Below, piece by piece: positions 34,463 to 42,681 of a stretch of DNA of 64,000 nt. Below the pieces are notes generated by a model that was given only the letters and a program-made list of their open reading frames with translations, made no database searches and was not told the DNA's origin. A program made the position numbers and the translations under genes. Location of the stretch: positions 2,852,001-2,916,000 of the forward strand of contig NZ_JAUFQE010000002.1 in NCBI RefSeq assembly GCF_030409755.1, read 5' to 3'. The stretch is from Vibrio lentus (GTDB lineage: Bacteria; Pseudomonadota; Gammaproteobacteria; Enterobacterales; Vibrionaceae). The first letter of the stretch is position 1; every line of letters begins with the position of its first letter.

Positions 34463-34650
34463 ACTGGCAGGTATTCGGACTCAAGAGCACAACCTTATGG
34501 TTTACCTCATATTCGACTTCCCACAAAAAGCTATTTGCAGTGTCTTGTGAATATTCGTTCTCTTTTACCGCTGCGCGTCAGTTCTGGATTCACACCAGAT
34601 TCCCTCTTCAGCCATCTATACATCCAAATGGCACCAGCTTGCGGGAGATA
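34463..34650 (-). promoter_or_regulatory. cobalamin (AdoCbl) riboswitch
   Basis: On the minus strand the RNA carries GGTGCC, the run AGAGGGAATCTGGTG then GAATCCAGAACTGACGC, a CACTGC segment close to the B12 box, and GAGTCCGAATACCTGCCAGT at the 3' side: the ordered landmarks of the Cbl aptamer. It ends 54 bases before btuB. A small stem AACCA/TGGTT (34437-34457) and the AGGA ribosome site lie in that gap, so control is probably at translation initiation. Confidence 0.93.
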
Positions 34651-34808
34651 GTATTAACCTATGAATCATTTGTCTAGTCTAAGATAGTTATAAGCTATAG
34701 TTTTCATGCTCGATTTACATTGAATAGCTCTCAACACTGGACAAGCGCCTGTGATTGAATAAAATCTGCGCTCTTGATTTAAAAGCACGACAGCAAAAAG
34801 GCATAACA

Positions 34809-35918
34809 ATGGCGAATTTAGATGTAAACCCGCAACGCTACCAAGAACAACTAGCAGAAAAGACTGAGCGTCTTACTGAGATGTTCTCACAATACGATGT
34901 GCCTGAGTTGGAAGTGTATGAATCTCCAGAACAACACTACCGCATGCGTGCTGAGTTTCGCGTGTGGCATGAAGGTGACGATATGTATTACGTCATGTTC
35001 AATCAAGAGACCAAAGAAAAATACCGTGTAGACCAGTTCCCAGCGGCTAGCCGTCTTATCAACGACTTAATGCCTCTACTAACAGATGCAATGAAAGAGA
35101 ACCACTCTCTACGCCACAAGCTATTCCAGGTAGATTTTCTTTCTACGTTGAGTGGTGAGATTTTGGTATCACTGCTTTACCACCGTCAATTGGGCGAGCA
35201 ATGGATTCAAGATGCTAAAGCACTTAAGCAACAATTGAATGATGAAGGTTTTAACCTAAACCTGATTGGCCGTGCGCGTAAGATGAAGATCGTGCTGGAC
35301 CGCGACTACGTCATTGAAAAGCTAGACGTGAATGGTGACAGCTATATCTACCAACAAGTAGAGAACAGCTTTACGCAACCAAACGGCAAAGTAGCAGAGA
35401 AAATGCTGGAGTGGGCTGTCGACTGTACTCAAGACAGCAAAGGTGACTTGCTAGAACTTTACTGTGGTAACGGTAACTTCTCATTAGCACTGGCACAAAA
35501 CTTTGAGCGTGTACTAGCAACTGAGCTAGCGAAGCCATCTGTAGAGTCAGCACAGTACAACATTGCGGCGAACAAGATCGATAATGTTCAGATCATTCGT
35601 ATGTCCGCGGAAGATTTTACCGTAGCAATGGAAGGTAAGCGTGAATTCCGCCGCCTACAACAAGCAAACATCGATCTGAAGAGCTACAACTGCAACACTA
35701 TCTTTGTTGATCCACCGCGCTCAGGTATGGATGTTGATACTTGTAAGATGGTGCAAGGCTACGAACGTATCATGTACATCTCTTGTAACCCTGAGACATT
35801 GAAAGAGAACCTAGACATTCTAAGCGAAACACACGACATCACTCGTTTTGCTCTATTTGACCAGTTCCCTTATACGCACCACATGGAAGCCGGTGTATTC
35901 CTTGAGCGTAAAGCGTAA
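34809..35918 (+). CDS. trmA: tRNA (uracil-54-C5)-methyltransferase
   Basis: TrmA makes ribothymidine (m5U54) in the T-loop of tRNAs using SAM. The SAM-binding [15 protein letters not shown] motif and the catalytic-cysteine motif [13 protein letters not shown] with the DPPR loop (FVDPPRSGM) are intact. The start at 34809 ([15 protein letters not shown]) gives 369 residues and has AAAGG upstream. Divergent from btuB and convergent with yijD, as in E. coli. Confidence 0.96.
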   Translation: MANLDVNPQRYQEQLAEKTERLTEMFSQYDVPELEVYESPEQHYRMRAEFRVWHEGDDMYYVMFNQETKEKYRVDQFPAASRLINDLMPLLTDAMKENHSLRHKLFQVDFLSTLSGEILVSLLYHRQLGEQWIQDAKALKQQLNDEGFNLNLIGRARKMKIVLDRDYVIEKLDVNGDSYIYQQVENSFTQPNGKVAEKMLEWAVDCTQDSKGDLLELYCGNGNFSLALAQNFERVLATELAKPSVESAQYNIAANKIDNVQIIRMSAEDFTVAMEGKREFRRLQQANIDLKSYNCNTIFVDPPRSGMDVDTCKMVQGYERIMYISCNPETLKENLDILSETHDITRFALFDQFPYTHHMEAGVFLERKA

Positions 35919-35948
35919 ATATCGCTCTCTAGGTCGTACAGCAGATAC

Positions 35949-35979
35949 AAAAAAACGAGCCAATTGGCTCGTTTTTTAT
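35949..35979. terminator. bidirectional terminator trmA/yijD
   Basis: ACGAGCC (35955-35961), loop AATT, GGCTCGT (35966-35972), A-run left and T-run right. Confidence 0.9.
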
Positions 35980-35991
35980 TTATACGTTGGT

Positions 35992-36363
35992 TTAAGCGGT
36001 TTTACCGATAAAGCCTAGCTTCTTACCTACCCAAGCGAGCAATAACATAGCAACAATAATCGCAAAGAAGTTTGAACCTGCATCAGGGTGTTGTGCTTTC
36101 ACAAAAGCCGAGTGGCCAAATGCACCTACAAAGAAACAAGCTAAACCTACTAACGGAATATCTTCAGATACTGGATTAGTTAGGTATTCTTGGTAAAGCG
36201 CTTGTACAGCCAAAACTAAAGCAATCAGCGGGAAAATAGAGAAGCCCACTTCGCTCATTGTTACCCAAGATAACAGTGCATCACCACACACACCTGCAAC
36301 AACAGCAAGTACGAGTGTCTTTCTTTCAGAACCACGGTTTACAGTATTATTTTCATTCGACAT
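35992..36363 (-). CDS. yijD: YijD family inner-membrane protein (DUF1422)
   Basis: 123 residues with four hydrophobic segments (about 14-31, 35-53, 70-88, 100-117) and a basic C-terminus. Function unknown. The start codon overlaps the fabR stop (TAATG), so it is translationally coupled to that repressor of unsaturated fatty acid synthesis, as in E. coli. That context hints at a membrane-lipid role, which is inference. Confidence 0.85.
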   Translation of the reverse strand: MSNENNTVNRGSERKTLVLAVVAGVCGDALLSWVTMSEVGFSIFPLIALVLAVQALYQEYLTNPVSEDIPLVGLACFFVGAFGHSAFVKAQHPDAGSNFFAIIVAMLLLAWVGKKLGFIGKTA

Positions 36364-37004
36364 TATTCAATCCCGCCTTTTAATCGGTTACGTTCACGTT
36401 CTTTACGATACCAAAAAGCCCCTTTGGCCATCATTCGCAATTGCATGATCAAGCGATCAGCCAGTTCATCTCGCTGACGTCGATCTAAATCTAATGCTTC
36501 TGCCCCTGAGTTGAAGACCAAAATGACGGAGGCTTCAGCTTGAGTAAAAGCTTCATCTCGTGTCATGCCAGTCGTTATCAAATATTCGGTTAACTCAGCA
36601 GAGAAGTGCTGTATCTCACGAGCTACCGCTGCACGAAACTCAAATGAAGTTCCTGAGCGCTCTCGCAATAACAGTCTGAATACGTTTGGGCTGCTTTCAA
36701 TGAATTCCATAAAGGTTTCAACCGATGTGCGAATCACACTGCCTTCTTTTACTATGCGTTGCCTAGCTTGTCGCATTAGCTGGCGCAATAGTAAGCCACC
36801 TTCATCAACCATAGTTAAGCCAAGCTCATCCATGTCTTTGAAATGACGATAAAAGGAAGTCGGTGCTATTCCAGCCTCACGAGCGACTTCTCTCAAGCTT
36901 AGATTGGAAAAACTGCGATCAGCACTGAGTTGGCTAAATGCCGCATCAATTAAGCTACGACGAGTTTTTTCTTTTTGCTGTGCGCGAATGCCCATTGGTT
37001 TCAT
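36363..37004 (-). CDS. fabR: TetR-family repressor of unsaturated fatty acid synthesis
   Basis: FabR senses the unsaturated to saturated acyl pool and represses fabA/fabB. TetR helix-turn-helix [20 protein letters not shown] near residues 37-57, followed by the all-helical ligand domain. 213 residues from the first ATG ([10 protein letters not shown]); E. coli FabR aligns to the second Met three codons in, which could also be the start. First gene of fabR-yijD; divergent from sthA. Confidence 0.94.
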   Translation of the reverse strand: MKPMGIRAQQKEKTRRSLIDAAFSQLSADRSFSNLSLREVAREAGIAPTSFYRHFKDMDELGLTMVDEGGLLLRQLMRQARQRIVKEGSVIRTSVETFMEFIESSPNVFRLLLRERSGTSFEFRAAVAREIQHFSAELTEYLITTGMTRDEAFTQAEASVILVFNSGAEALDLDRRQRDELADRLIMQLRMMAKGAFWYRKERERNRLKGGIE

Positions 37005-37331
37005 ACTTTATCAACATCTTCTTTTACAGCCTAAACAGGCATGTCTAATACTCTCTTCAATATAACGCGAATCACTTATTTATATAAGGCACTCTGGTTA
37101 TATAAGACACTCAACATACCTCTTTGTTCACGTACCGAAGTAAATACGTTCGAATAAAAAATTTCAATCTCCACACTGTCATTTGGAGACATACGACATA
37201 CCAAATATTATTTTTTCGATAACACTGCGTGATCCCACCGACTCTCTGATGCCCTTTTCATGTACCCAAGAACAGAATCAGTTAAAATCTCGCTAAAGCA
37301 ATGTTAATCAAATATAACAAGGAAGATATCT
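37005..37331. other. fabR-sthA divergent regulatory gap
   Basis: 327 bases without a reading frame. It contains a direct repeat TATATAAGRCACTC (37081-37094 and 37099-37112, period 18) that could be an activator or repressor site for either gene. No FabR-type palindrome is obvious to me. Confidence 0.5.
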
Positions 37332-38732
37332 ATGCCACACTCCAACCACTTTGATGTAATCGTAATTGGTAGTGGCCCCGGAGGCGAAGGGGCAGCGATG
37401 GGATTAACCAAAGCCGGGTTGAACGTTGCAATCATTGAAAAAGAGAGCAGCGTTGGTGGTGGTTGTACTCACTGGGGAACCATTCCTTCAAAAGCACTGC
37501 GTCATGCCGTGAGTCGTATTATTGAATTCAACAGCAACCCGCTGTTTTGTCAGAACAACAAAAGCATTCACTCAACCTTCTCCAACATACTGGGTCATGC
37601 TAAATCAGTCATCGATAAGCAAACTCGACTGCGCCAAGGTTTCTACGATCGCAACCAATGCACACTGGTATTTGGTACTGCGCGTTTTATCGATACCAAC
37701 ACCATCTCGGTTTTACAAAGCGATGGTACTGAAGAACATTACAGTGCAGACAAGTTTGTTATCGCAACAGGTTCACGTCCTTACCAGCCAGACAACGTCG
37801 ACTTCCTACACGAACGTATCTACGACAGCGACTCGATTCTTTCTCTTAAACACGACCCTCAACACATCATCATTTATGGTGCTGGCGTTATCGGTTGCGA
37901 GTACGCGTCGATCTTCCGTGGTTTAGGCGTAAAAACCGATCTCATCAATACACGTGATCGTCTACTGTCATTCCTAGACAATGAAACCTCAGATGCGCTT
38001 TCTTACCACTTCTGGAACAGTGGCGTAGTAATTCGTAACGATGAAACCTTTGAGAAAATTGAAGGCACTGACGATGGCGTGATCATTCACCTAGAGTCCG
38101 GTAAGAAAATGCGTGCTGATTGCCTACTGTATGCCAATGGCCGAACAGGTAACACAGACAAGCTCAACCTTGGTGCCGTTGGCTTAGAAGCGGACTCTCG
38201 TGGACAAGTATCAGTCAACAGCAACTACCAAACCAGTATTAGTCACGTTTATGCCGTGGGTGATGTGATTGGCTACCCTAGCCTAGCAAGTGCTGCCTAT
38301 GACCAAGGTCGTTTCGTGGCTCAAGCAATAGCGAAAGGCGAAGCGGAAGGCCACCTGATTGAAGACATTCCAACAGGCATCTACACCATTCCTGAGATCA
38401 GCTCTGTAGGTAAAACAGAACAAGAGCTTACCGCGGCTAAAGTACCTTATGAAGTGGGACGATCTTCTTTCAAACATCTCGCTCGTGCACAAATCGCAGG
38501 CAAAGATATTGGTAGCTTGAAAATCCTATTCCACCGTGAAACCAAAGAGATTTTAGGTATCCACGTGTTTGGTGAGCGTGCTGCTGAGATCATCCACATC
38601 GGTCAGGCGATCATGGAACAGAAAGGCGAAGCCAACACCATCGAGTACTTTGTGAATACGACCTTCAACTATCCAACAATGGCCGAAGCTTACCGCGTCG
38701 CAGCGCTTAACGGACTTAACCGTTTGTTCTAA
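37332..38732 (+). CDS. sthA: soluble pyridine nucleotide transhydrogenase
   Basis: SthA/UdhA transfers hydride between NADPH and NAD+, chiefly oxidising excess NADPH. 466-residue flavoprotein with FAD-binding [12 protein letters not shown] at 13-24 and a second Rossmann fold [15 protein letters not shown]. The site equivalent to the CXXXXC disulfide of lipoamide dehydrogenases reads [11 protein letters not shown] with one Cys only, as expected for SthA. Good SD AAGGAAG upstream. Confidence 0.95.
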   Translation: MPHSNHFDVIVIGSGPGGEGAAMGLTKAGLNVAIIEKESSVGGGCTHWGTIPSKALRHAVSRIIEFNSNPLFCQNNKSIHSTFSNILGHAKSVIDKQTRLRQGFYDRNQCTLVFGTARFIDTNTISVLQSDGTEEHYSADKFVIATGSRPYQPDNVDFLHERIYDSDSILSLKHDPQHIIIYGAGVIGCEYASIFRGLGVKTDLINTRDRLLSFLDNETSDALSYHFWNSGVVIRNDETFEKIEGTDDGVIIHLESGKKMRADCLLYANGRTGNTDKLNLGAVGLEADSRGQVSVNSNYQTSISHVYAVGDVIGYPSLASAAYDQGRFVAQAIAKGEAEGHLIEDIPTGIYTIPEISSVGKTEQELTAAKVPYEVGRSSFKHLARAQIAGKDIGSLKILFHRETKEILGIHVFGERAAEIIHIGQAIMEQKGEANTIEYFVNTTFNYPTMAEAYRVAALNGLNRLF

Positions 38733-38778
38733 ACAAAGAACCAATAGAACTATTTGACCACCTGTAGGCCAAATACAT

Positions 38779-38810
38779 AAACAGCAAGCCATGAGCTTGC
38801 TGTTTTCATT
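38779..38810 (+). terminator. sthA terminator
   Basis: AAACAGCAAGC and GCTTGCTGTTT arms around 38779-38805 followed by T-rich sequence. Confidence 0.8.
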
Positions 38811-38906
38811 TAACTCACAGAATTACATGGCTATGTGAGCAATTAGATCATGATGTTCTAAATACCCTTTTACCTGCACAGCTTCTATTTATCGCTCCCT
38901 GAACTG

Positions 38907-38938
38907 AGCTATCTAAGCTATCTAAGCTATCTAAGCTA
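38907..38938 (-). repeat. tandem 9-mer repeat at the end of dinF
   Basis: Three full copies of AGCTATCTA and a partial fourth. The last bases include the dinF stop codon (38936-38938). Copy-number change would mainly affect the 3' untranslated region. Confidence 0.85.
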
Positions 38939-40291
38939 AGCGAGAAACTCTCCTTTCTTCCACTGAGAAATAAATAAAACACCAAGACCAATCCCACGCA
39001 TCGCCATAAAGCTCAACATTGCTAGCCACAGAGCATGGTTTTCTAAACCTGATGCTAAGTAGAAAATCGCAAAGAAACTGCAGGTCGCAACAAACATACT
39101 GTTACGCATATCTTTGCCTTTGGTTGCGCCCACGAAGATACCGTCCAGCAAGAAGCACCACATAGAAACGAGCGGCATCGCAATCAACCACGGTAAATAA
39201 ACTTCAGCTTGAGTTTTAACTGCTGGGATTGTGGTGATCATATTAATCAAACTAGACCCAGCAATCGCGAACACTATGGTCAGTACCAAACAAATATTGA
39301 AGCTCCAGAAGAAGGTGCCTATCAAAGACTGATTTAGCTCATCTTTATCTTTCGCGCCGATCGCTTTACCGACCATGGCTTCCATTGCGTAGGCAAAACC
39401 ATCCATCCCATAAGAGATAATCATCAAGAAACTCATCAATACCGCATTGGCTGCCACCACATCATCACCAAAGCTTGCACCTTGGAAAGTCATAAAAGTA
39501 AAAGTGGCTTGCAGACATAATGAACGCAGAAAGATGTCGCGATTCAATTTCACGAAACGACTCAAACCTTGGCTGGTTTTCTTAAACAGATCCCATGGGG
39601 ATGGCAGTTGTCTCTTCATCCAGATTCGATACACACAAATTAAGCCAAACGTTAGACCCGCATAGTCCGCAATCACCGATGCTAACGCAGCGCCTTCAAC
39701 TTGCCAGCCGAGGCCAATCACAAATACGATATCTAAAACGATGTTGGTGATATTAGTAATGATCACCATCCACATAGGTGCTTTGGCATTTTGGGTTCCG
39801 AGTAACCAACCTAACAACACAAAGTTAGTCAACGCAGCAGGTGCACTCCATGCTCGGATAGAGAAATATTGCTGACCATAGTGTTTCACTTGGTCACTGG
39901 CACTACTCAGAGAAAAAACCGCATCCGCAACGAAGCTGTGCAATAGCAAAAAGACACCAGCAAACCCTAGTGCCATGGTCACGCCTTGCACAAAGACTAA
40001 ACCAAGTTGCTTGCCATCGTTCGCTCCATAAGATTGTGCAGCTAACCCAGTCGTCGACATTCGCAGGAAACCAAGCAACCAAAAGGTCACGCTGATCATA
40101 GTCCCACCCAAAGCGACACCACCTAAATACCAAGAATGCTCTAAGTGACCGATAACCGCAGCATCGACTAAACCCAGTAGTGGAACCGTAATATTGGAGA
40201 GAACCATCGGGATCGCGAGCAACAGCACTTTTTTGTGCATCGATTGATTGGATAGCGTTTGAAAAATAGTTTGGGGATTAAATAGCTTCAC
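38936..40291 (-). CDS. dinF: MATE family efflux transporter (DinF type)
   Basis: About 451 residues with 12 hydrophobic helices. N-terminal motif LAIPMVLSNITVPLLGLVDA is typical of DinF-branch MATE exporters (cation-coupled drug or organic-cation efflux). I favour a GTG start at 40291 because AGAGGTGATC immediately precedes it; a GTG two codons upstream and an ATG at about 40240 (MHKKVLLL) are alternatives. It is in the lexA neighbourhood as in E. coli, but a methyltransferase gene separates the two, so SOS control through the lexA promoter is uncertain. The start region lies in a hairpin (40293-40316). Confidence 0.88.
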   Translation of the reverse strand: MKLFNPQTIFQTLSNQSMHKKVLLLAIPMVLSNITVPLLGLVDAAVIGHLEHSWYLGGVALGGTMISVTFWLLGFLRMSTTGLAAQSYGANDGKQLGLVFVQGVTMALGFAGVFLLLHSFVADAVFSLSSASDQVKHYGQQYFSIRAWSAPAALTNFVLLGWLLGTQNAKAPMWMVIITNITNIVLDIVFVIGLGWQVEGAALASVIADYAGLTFGLICVYRIWMKRQLPSPWDLFKKTSQGLSRFVKLNRDIFLRSLCLQATFTFMTFQGASFGDDVVAANAVLMSFLMIISYGMDGFAYAMEAMVGKAIGAKDKDELNQSLIGTFFWSFNICLVLTIVFAIAGSSLINMITTIPAVKTQAEVYLPWLIAMPLVSMWCFLLDGIFVGATKGKDMRNSMFVATCSFFAIFYLASGLENHALWLAMLSFMAMRGIGLGVLFISQWKKGEFLA

Positions 40292-40292
40292 G

Positions 40293-40316
40293 ATCACCTC
40301 TTTGATTAGAGGTGAT
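40293..40316 (-). promoter_or_regulatory. hairpin sequestering the dinF ribosome binding site
   Basis: On the minus strand the mRNA reads ATCACCTC (40316-40309), eight bases, GAGGTGAT (40300-40293). The second arm is the Shine-Dalgarno sequence of dinF, and the first arm copies the 16S anti-SD. A perfect 8-bp stem would hide the ribosome site. Confidence 0.6.
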
Positions 40317-40408
40317 AGTTTAACCTAGTGAGTGTGCTTTCACTATGTTGTGTACTTTGTATATTGGTTAGCTTTTACCAAACTATCTGTTGATAGAAGA
40401 AGCTAGCG

Positions 40409-41287
40409 CTACCACTTAACGAGTACTAATTGTGGAGTTAAGCGCTTTTTAAACTGAGAAATTTTACACAACAATCGTTGCCACAACTTCCAACGGTTAC
40501 ATTGCTGCTCTAGTGGTGAAAATGACTTAACCCATTGCGCCCATGGCAACCAATTAAGAACACTGTCTATTGGTGAAGACAACCCGTGAGCATACTCACC
40601 AGATCCTAGCTTCTGCCCCAACGTACTTGAGCTCTTATCTCCGGCCAATACTAAGCAGGCGTGGGCATGAGTAAAATAACGACTGAGAGACTGAATAAAA
40701 TGTGCCGTCTGCTGTTCGCTGCAATCAAGCAGAGCATGTTCACACACCACCATCACTGAGGCTTGCTCTGGAATGTTCAATTCATCGAGCCACGTTAGAT
40801 CGTCAACCGAGCCACATTCCAAACGATAGCGTTCATTTTTGTGGAACAAGCGTTGGCGCCAAACTAAGTTCTCTGTGACATCCAATTCAACCCAATGACA
40901 ACGGCCATTATCTAAACGGTAGAAACGCGTATCAAGCCCGGCACCAACATTAATGATCCAAGCATCTGGGTTATGAGATAAAAACTGCTGTACCTGAGAA
41001 TCGCAAAGTTGAGTCAATGTGGCATAGAGAAGTTGTTGTTGGTCGAGTTCACCGGTAAGACATTCCGGAGCTAGTTGGCAACGCTTGCAGGCTTGAGCTG
41101 CAATAGGGTCATAAACTAAACCATCATCGGCAAGACTTTCGCGACTGCGAAACCAAAGGTGTTGAACGAGATTGGTCGGAACTTGAAATTCTTGATGTGC
41201 AGACCCTCGATCAGAAGAAGCCTTTTGATCAGAGGAGCGCGGCTTACGAACAAGCGGCTTCATTTGAGGTTTGGTTGGGTTTGGCAT
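40409..41287 (-). CDS. class I SAM-dependent methyltransferase, leucine carboxyl methyltransferase family
   Basis: About 292 residues. The LCM/PPM1-type SAM site is NVGAGLDTRFYRL followed by WVELD; the substrate is not known for bacterial members. A basic, low-complexity N-terminus precedes it. Four cysteines cluster near residues 62-75 (ACKRCQLAPEC), unusual for the family and possibly metal-binding. Three ATGs are adjacent; the third (41287) has AAGGA at proper spacing. A Fur-box-like sequence lies 34-52 bases upstream. It sits between lexA and dinF. Confidence 0.75.
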   Translation of the reverse strand: MPNPTKPQMKPLVRKPRSSDQKASSDRGSAHQEFQVPTNLVQHLWFRSRESLADDGLVYDPIAAQACKRCQLAPECLTGELDQQQLLYATLTQLCDSQVQQFLSHNPDAWIINVGAGLDTRFYRLDNGRCHWVELDVTENLVWRQRLFHKNERYRLECGSVDDLTWLDELNIPEQASVMVVCEHALLDCSEQQTAHFIQSLSRYFTHAHACLVLAGDKSSSTLGQKLGSGEYAHGLSSPIDSVLNWLPWAQWVKSFSPLEQQCNRWKLWQRLLCKISQFKKRLTPQLVLVKW

Positions 41288-41320
41288 CATCATCTTCCTT
41301 GTATCTCGACAAAGAAGATG

Positions 41321-41339
41321 ATAATGAATATCAATTACA
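41321..41339 (-). promoter_or_regulatory. candidate Fur box
   Basis: GATAATGAATATCAATTAC matches 14 of 19 positions of the Fur consensus (GATAATGATAATCATTATC), and a related AATATCAATA sequence follows at 41361-41370. It lies upstream of the methyltransferase and downstream of lexA, so the methyltransferase is the likely target. Confidence 0.55.
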
Positions 41340-41384
41340 ATAACAAGTTATTGAGAATAAATATCAATAAGCTGCTTGTAATGA

Positions 41385-42005
41385 CTACATCCAGTCCGTG
41401 TTACGAATAATACCAACCGCAAGCCCTTCAATAGACAAGTGTTGGGATTCTAAGTCCACGTGAATTGGAGAAAACTCTTCATTTTCAGCATGTAACAGAA
41501 CGGTAGAACCTTTGCGCTCTAGGCGTTTTACCGTTACATCATCGTCGACACGAGCAACGACAACTTGTCCATCACGCACGTCTTGTGTTTTATGCACGGC
41601 CAGTAAATCGCCATCCATAATACCGATGTCTTTCATACTTTCGCCATTTACGCGAAGTAAGAAGTCAGCTTGTGGCTTAAACATACCTGGGTCAACTTGG
41701 TAATGCATTTCTACATGCTCTTGAGCCAAAATAGGCTCGCCAGCGGCAACCTGACCAATTAATGGTAAACCTTGCTCTTCGTTCGCTGCATCTTCAAGCA
41801 AAATACGAATACCGCGAGACGCACCCGGGATAATCTCAATCGCTTCTTTACGAGCAAGAGCTTTCAAATGTTCTTCTGCTGCATTAGCAGAACGGAAGCC
41901 TAGTTCACGTGCAATTTCTGCGCGTGTCGGTGGCATACCGAAATCGTCAATCTTACTTTTGATAAGATCGAAAACTTGTTGTTGGCGGGGCGTTAACGGC
42001 TTCAT
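41385..42005 (-). CDS. lexA: LexA SOS repressor
   Basis: 206 residues. Winged helix-turn-helix (about 1-70, [20 protein letters not shown]). The self-cleavage bond is Ala88-Gly89 in QVAAGEP, with catalytic Ser123 (GESM) and Lys160 (TVKRLER). RecA filaments trigger cleavage and SOS induction. Two LexA boxes precede it, so it is autoregulated. Confidence 0.98.
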   Translation of the reverse strand: MKPLTPRQQQVFDLIKSKIDDFGMPPTRAEIARELGFRSANAAEEHLKALARKEAIEIIPGASRGIRILLEDAANEEQGLPLIGQVAAGEPILAQEHVEMHYQVDPGMFKPQADFLLRVNGESMKDIGIMDGDLLAVHKTQDVRDGQVVVARVDDDVTVKRLERKGSTVLLHAENEEFSPIHVDLESQHLSIEGLAVGIIRNTDWM

Positions 42006-42012
42006 GATTCAC

Positions 42013-42028
42013 CTGTCTTTTTATACAG
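42013..42028 (-). promoter_or_regulatory. LexA (SOS) box 1
   Basis: CTGTCTTTTTATACAG fits CTGT-N8-ACAG exactly, just upstream of the lexA ATG. Confidence 0.9.
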
Positions 42029-42032
42029 TTGA

Positions 42033-42048
42033 CTGTGAGTATATCCAG
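42033..42048 (-). promoter_or_regulatory. LexA (SOS) box 2
   Basis: CTGTGAGTATATCCAG keeps CTG-N10-CAG, 20 bases from box 1, like the paired boxes of E. coli lexA. Confidence 0.8.
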
Positions 42049-42099
42049 TAACCGAACAAAAGCAAAGCAATTGGTTGTTTTTAGTTCATTTTTCAAAAA

Positions 42100-42462
42100 T
42101 CACAAAAATAAAATGTCTAGCCAAACATAACCCGCCAAGCCTAAGCAGACAAAAACCGCAGCGGAACCGGCATCTTTAGCCATGCCCGCTAGCTCATGAT
42201 GTTCACTGCCAATCCGATCAACGACCGCTTCAATCGCCGTATTGATCAACTCGACCACGACCACTAATACAACAGCAGCAATCATTAAGATGCGCTCTAC
42301 CTGGCTCACATCTAAGTAGAACGCCAGTGGGATTAACACCGCTGCCATAAATACTTCTTGGCGAAAAGCCGCCTCGTTTTTAAATGAGCTAGTGATGCCT
42401 TGCCATGAAAAGCCTGCTGCTTTCACTATGCGTTTGAATCCGGTGTTTGATTTTTTGCTCAT
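42100..42462 (-). CDS. dgkA: diacylglycerol kinase (prokaryotic DgkA type)
   Basis: DgkA phosphorylates diacylglycerol left from membrane-derived oligosaccharide synthesis back to phosphatidate. 120 residues, three membrane helices, signature ELINTAIEAVVDRIG plus HELAGMAKDAGSAAV. The ATG at 42462 (MSKKSNTGFK) has AGGG upstream; the frame extends to a TTG. Divergent from plsB as in E. coli. Confidence 0.95.
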   Translation of the reverse strand: MSKKSNTGFKRIVKAAGFSWQGITSSFKNEAAFRQEVFMAAVLIPLAFYLDVSQVERILMIAAVVLVVVVELINTAIEAVVDRIGSEHHELAGMAKDAGSAAVFVCLGLAGYVWLDILFL

Positions 42463-42681
42463 TTTTAACCCTATACTCAATCAGTCGATGAATGATTTTA
42501 AACAAACTTAACGGCAATATGACTATTTCCATTAAAAGGTTAGACCAGTTTCTGGTATTCTTGCATCGATTAAATTTACGCCTAGGCTTATCCCTATTTC
42601 ACTCACAGGATTTATCCTTTCATCATAGAAATAGAGATACGCTTAAGCACATTGAAATAACTATTGAGGCAGTGAACCTAT

